A stretch of 64,000 bases of DNA, taken from Fen-1362 sp049516395 (GTDB lineage: Bacteria > Planctomycetota > Phycisphaerae > Sedimentisphaerales > Anaerobacaceae). The notes below the pieces were generated by a model. That model did no database searches. It had not been told where the DNA came from and was given only the letters and a program-made list of their open reading frames with translations. Shown piece after piece: positions 61,881-64,000 of the stretch. The DNA lies in contig JBEKTD010000006.1 in the NCBI GenBank assembly GCA_049516395.1, forward strand, positions 62,001 through 126,000, given 5' to 3'. Within the stretch, counting starts at the first letter, position 1, and each line of letters begins with the position of its first letter. Position numbers and translations under genes: made by a program.

Positions 61881-64000
61881 TTAATCATTCAATTCGGCCA
61901 GGTGTTTTTCGATGGCCTTTAACTGTTCGGTATATTCAGCGAGTTTTTCTTTTGTCTGAGCGACGACTTCGGGTTTTGCCCTCGCCATGAAGTTTTCGTT
62001 GGCAAGTTTGGCTTCGACGCCTTTTTTCGCGCCTTCGATTTGCTCTTTCTGCTTGGTCAGCCGTTTGCGTTCGGCTTCGATATCTATCGCGTCGTGGACG
62101 TAAATCTGCATCTGGCCCGATATTGCCGCGGCGGCGTTTTTGGGCTTCGGTGTCGAGTGCGATGCGCTGAATTCTTTGAGATTCGCAATCTGACAAAGAA
62201 GGCCCGCATCGGCGTTCAGGATTCCTGATAAGTCCTGCGGCGCGTTGACGGAGACGACGAGTTTCGAGGAGGGCGGGATGTTGCACTTGCTTCTTATGTC
62301 GCGGACGGAGCGGACAACAGTCTGGATATTGTCGATTTGCTGCTCAATCTGCTCATTTATCAGGGCATCGATTCGTTTTGGCCAGTCAGCTATGACTAAT
62401 GCTTTAGCAGCGTTTAACTCCGCAATTCCTTTAAGGCCGCGCGTCGGAGCGATTTCGTTTAGTTTCTGGAAGATGCCTTCGGTGATAAACGGCACAAAGG
62501 GATGCAATAGCCGCAGCGTCTGGTCAAGGATGAAGGCAAGAACGTTCTGGGCAATCGGTTTTTGAGCAGAATCGAACATACGCGGCTTTGCCCATTCCAA
62601 GTACCAGTCGCAGAAGTCGTTCCAGAAGAATTTATAAATCGAGTTCAGGGGTTCATTATATTTGAAGACATCAAGGCCATCGGTAACTTCGGTGATTGTT
62701 CGCGCGAGGCGAGAGAGAATCCATTTGTCGGTTATAGCGAGTTTGGTTTTGTCGAAGAGGGTATAGTCAGTTCCTTCGAGGTTCATCATAGCAAAGCGCG
62801 AGGCGTTCCAGAGCTTGTTGCAGAAATTTCTGCCAACGTCCAATTTGGGCGAGGTGTTTTCAACCCTGCCATCGGGAAGTGTCATTTGCGCGACGGGCAT
62901 TCGGATATCCTGCGTATCGGTGGTCATACTGGCGAGCGTAAAACGCATTGCGTCTGCGCCGTGGCTGTTGATTGCGACAAGGGGATCGATGCCATTGCCC
63001 AAGCTTTTGGACATTTTTCGGCCTTCGCCATCCTGTATCATCGCGTGGATATATACGTCTTTGAAGGGTATGTCGCCCGCGCAGTATTGGCCCATCATCA
63101 CCATACGCGAGACCCAGAGCGTGATGATTTCGCGGGCGGTGCAAAGGACGTCGCCGGGGTAGAAGGTTTTCAATAACGGCGATTCATCAGGCCAGCCCAG
63201 GGTGCTGAAAGGCCATAAGGCCGAAGAAAACCAAGTATCGAGAACATCGGGGTCTCGCACCCAGCCCTCATTTTCTAATCGTTTCTCAATCTCTTCATTT
63301 CCAGGAGCAACACAGGCGTAAGTAACCACACCATCATCCGAACTGGTAACTTCAAATGCTATTTTTTCGTGGATTTCTTTGCCGTATTGTTTCTTAAGGT
63401 CATTTTCTAATCGTCCGCCACCTTCGACTATTGACCATATCGGTATTTGATGTCCCCACCAGAGTTGTCTGGAGATGGGCCAGTCGCGGAGGTTTTCGAG
63501 CCAGGACTGATATGTTTTGGCGTAACGTTCCGGGATAAATTTCAATCGGCCATCCAAAAGCGGCTTCAACGCAAATCCAGCCAGAGAATTTGCCAGAACA
63601 TCAGTTCCCTCTATCAATCCTTCGCCAAAATCTTTCGCCAGACGTGCAATTGGTTCTTTGATTTTGATATACCACTGTTCGGAGAGATACGGCTCGATGG
63701 GGACGTGGCTTCGGTAGCTGTGACCTACTTCGTGAGCGTAGGGCCTGACTTCTTTGAGCAGACCTTCTTCGCGGAACCATTCGACGATTGCCTCGCGTGC
63801 CTCGAAGCGGTCCATACCAATGAGGTTTTCGACGTCCGGATTTTTAATCAGCTCCCAATCAGCCCAACCATGTTTATCGCTGATTGTGCCATCCTTCGCC
63901 ATTACGTTAAGAAAAACGTATTGCTCCGGGTCGCCTATATAGTTTACTGGCAAAACCGTTTTAGCAATTTCTTGGTAGTGCCGTTCACCGATAGCATAAT
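61881..64000 (-). CDS. valS: Valyl-tRNA synthetase (5' part cut by window edge)
   Basis: About 706 residues of the C-terminal part are present. Editing and catalytic segments follow in order: HEVGHSYRSHVPIEPYLSEQW, ISRQLWWGHQIPIW, DVLDTWFSSALWPFS, then the KMSKS loop EGRKMSKSLGNGIDP and the anticodon-binding helices. A C-terminal coiled coil (IEAERKRLTKQKEQIEGA, then LAEYTEQLKAIEKHLAEL) is the tRNA-binding arm typical of ValRS. The HIGH motif lies outside the window. An internal start at 63953 would be TTG and is not the real one. Confidence 0.96.
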   Translation of the reverse strand, partial: YAIGERHYQEIAKTVLPVNYIGDPEQYVFLNVMAKDGTISDKHGWADWELIKNPDVENLIGMDRFEAREAIVEWFREEGLLKEVRPYAHEVGHSYRSHVPIEPYLSEQWYIKIKEPIARLAKDFGEGLIEGTDVLANSLAGFALKPLLDGRLKFIPERYAKTYQSWLENLRDWPISRQLWWGHQIPIWSIVEGGGRLENDLKKQYGKEIHEKIAFEVTSSDDGVVTYACVAPGNEEIEKRLENEGWVRDPDVLDTWFSSALWPFSTLGWPDESPLLKTFYPGDVLCTAREIITLWVSRMVMMGQYCAGDIPFKDVYIHAMIQDGEGRKMSKSLGNGIDPLVAINSHGADAMRFTLASMTTDTQDIRMPVAQMTLPDGRVENTSPKLDVGRNFCNKLWNASRFAMMNLEGTDYTLFDKTKLAITDKWILSRLARTITEVTDGLDVFKYNEPLNSIYKFFWNDFCDWYLEWAKPRMFDSAQKPIAQNVLAFILDQTLRLLHPFVPFITEGIFQKLNEIAPTRGLKGIAELNAAKALVIADWPKRIDALINEQIEQQIDNIQTVVRSVRDIRSKCNIPPSSKLVVSVNAPQDLSGILNADAGLLCQIANLKEFSASHSTPKPKNAAAAISGQMQIYVHDAIDIEAERKRLTKQKEQIEGAKKGVEAKLANENFMARAKPEVVAQTKEKLAEYTEQLKAIEKHLAELND

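Overview
The window looks like a chromosomal contig from an uncultured planctomycete, probably class Phycisphaerae and near Sedimentisphaerales. Supporting signs are a prepilin-type protein of the kind that is multiplied in that group, a 16S rRNA gene with no 23S or 5S beside it, fused SecDF, and many intergenic repeats. This placement is inferred from sequence character only. The complete 16S gene would settle it. Both edges cut genes: uvrA on the left and valS on the right.

Layout. 1-2.7 kb: 5' part of uvrA and a repeat-rich gap. 2.7-6.4 kb: a 3.67-kb IS1595-like transposon with 27-bp terminal inverted repeats. Its transposase heads a tightly packed operon of an unknown protein, a PIN-domain protein, a 41-aa basic peptide and a methyltransferase fused to an Mrr-like nuclease domain. 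6.9-12.1 kb: pseudopilin-like protein, Na+/solute symporter with a GH130 phosphorylase, and deoC. 12.1-16.5 kb: a possible replication origin, dnaA, and pnp with rpsO. 16.7-23.9 kb: response regulator with HD-GYP protein, a second pseudopilin-like protein, an argH-thiL-tsaE operon and a GT9 glycosyltransferase. 24.0-29.3 kb: uvrB-nadC-birA-lipBA, a run of cofactor genes ending in a LipB-LipA fusion. 29.3-34.1 kb: TldD/TldE protease pair and glnS. 34.1-36.1 kb: an AAA ATPase/PIN pair inserted at the 3' end of glnS and bounded by a copy of that gene end. 36.1-45.4 kb: hydrolase, lipoprotein, a half-size TauE-like protein, trpC, DUF1844, smpB, a PAS protein and an 819-aa C1-metabolism fusion. 45.7-49.5 kb: HNH nuclease, small protein, a REP-associated transposase carrying a REP pair inside its own gene, and the solitary 16S rRNA with promoter, boxA and terminator. 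49.7-64 kb: starch/glycogen-synthase-like protein, queF/queC/queE, tRNA-Leu, a LysM protein, yajC-secDF, a TPR lipoprotein, lspA, a DUF151 nuclease and valS.

Three themes run across the window. First, mobile or defence-like cassettes with nucleases occur at three places. Second, degenerate 7-bp tandem repeats occur in at least ten places, mostly between genes, but also inside the LysM gene, at the LipB-LipA junction and at the end of the C1 fusion gene. Third, small palindromic repeats have entered coding sequences (uvrA, queE, the GT9 gene end and the REP transposase) without breaking the frame.
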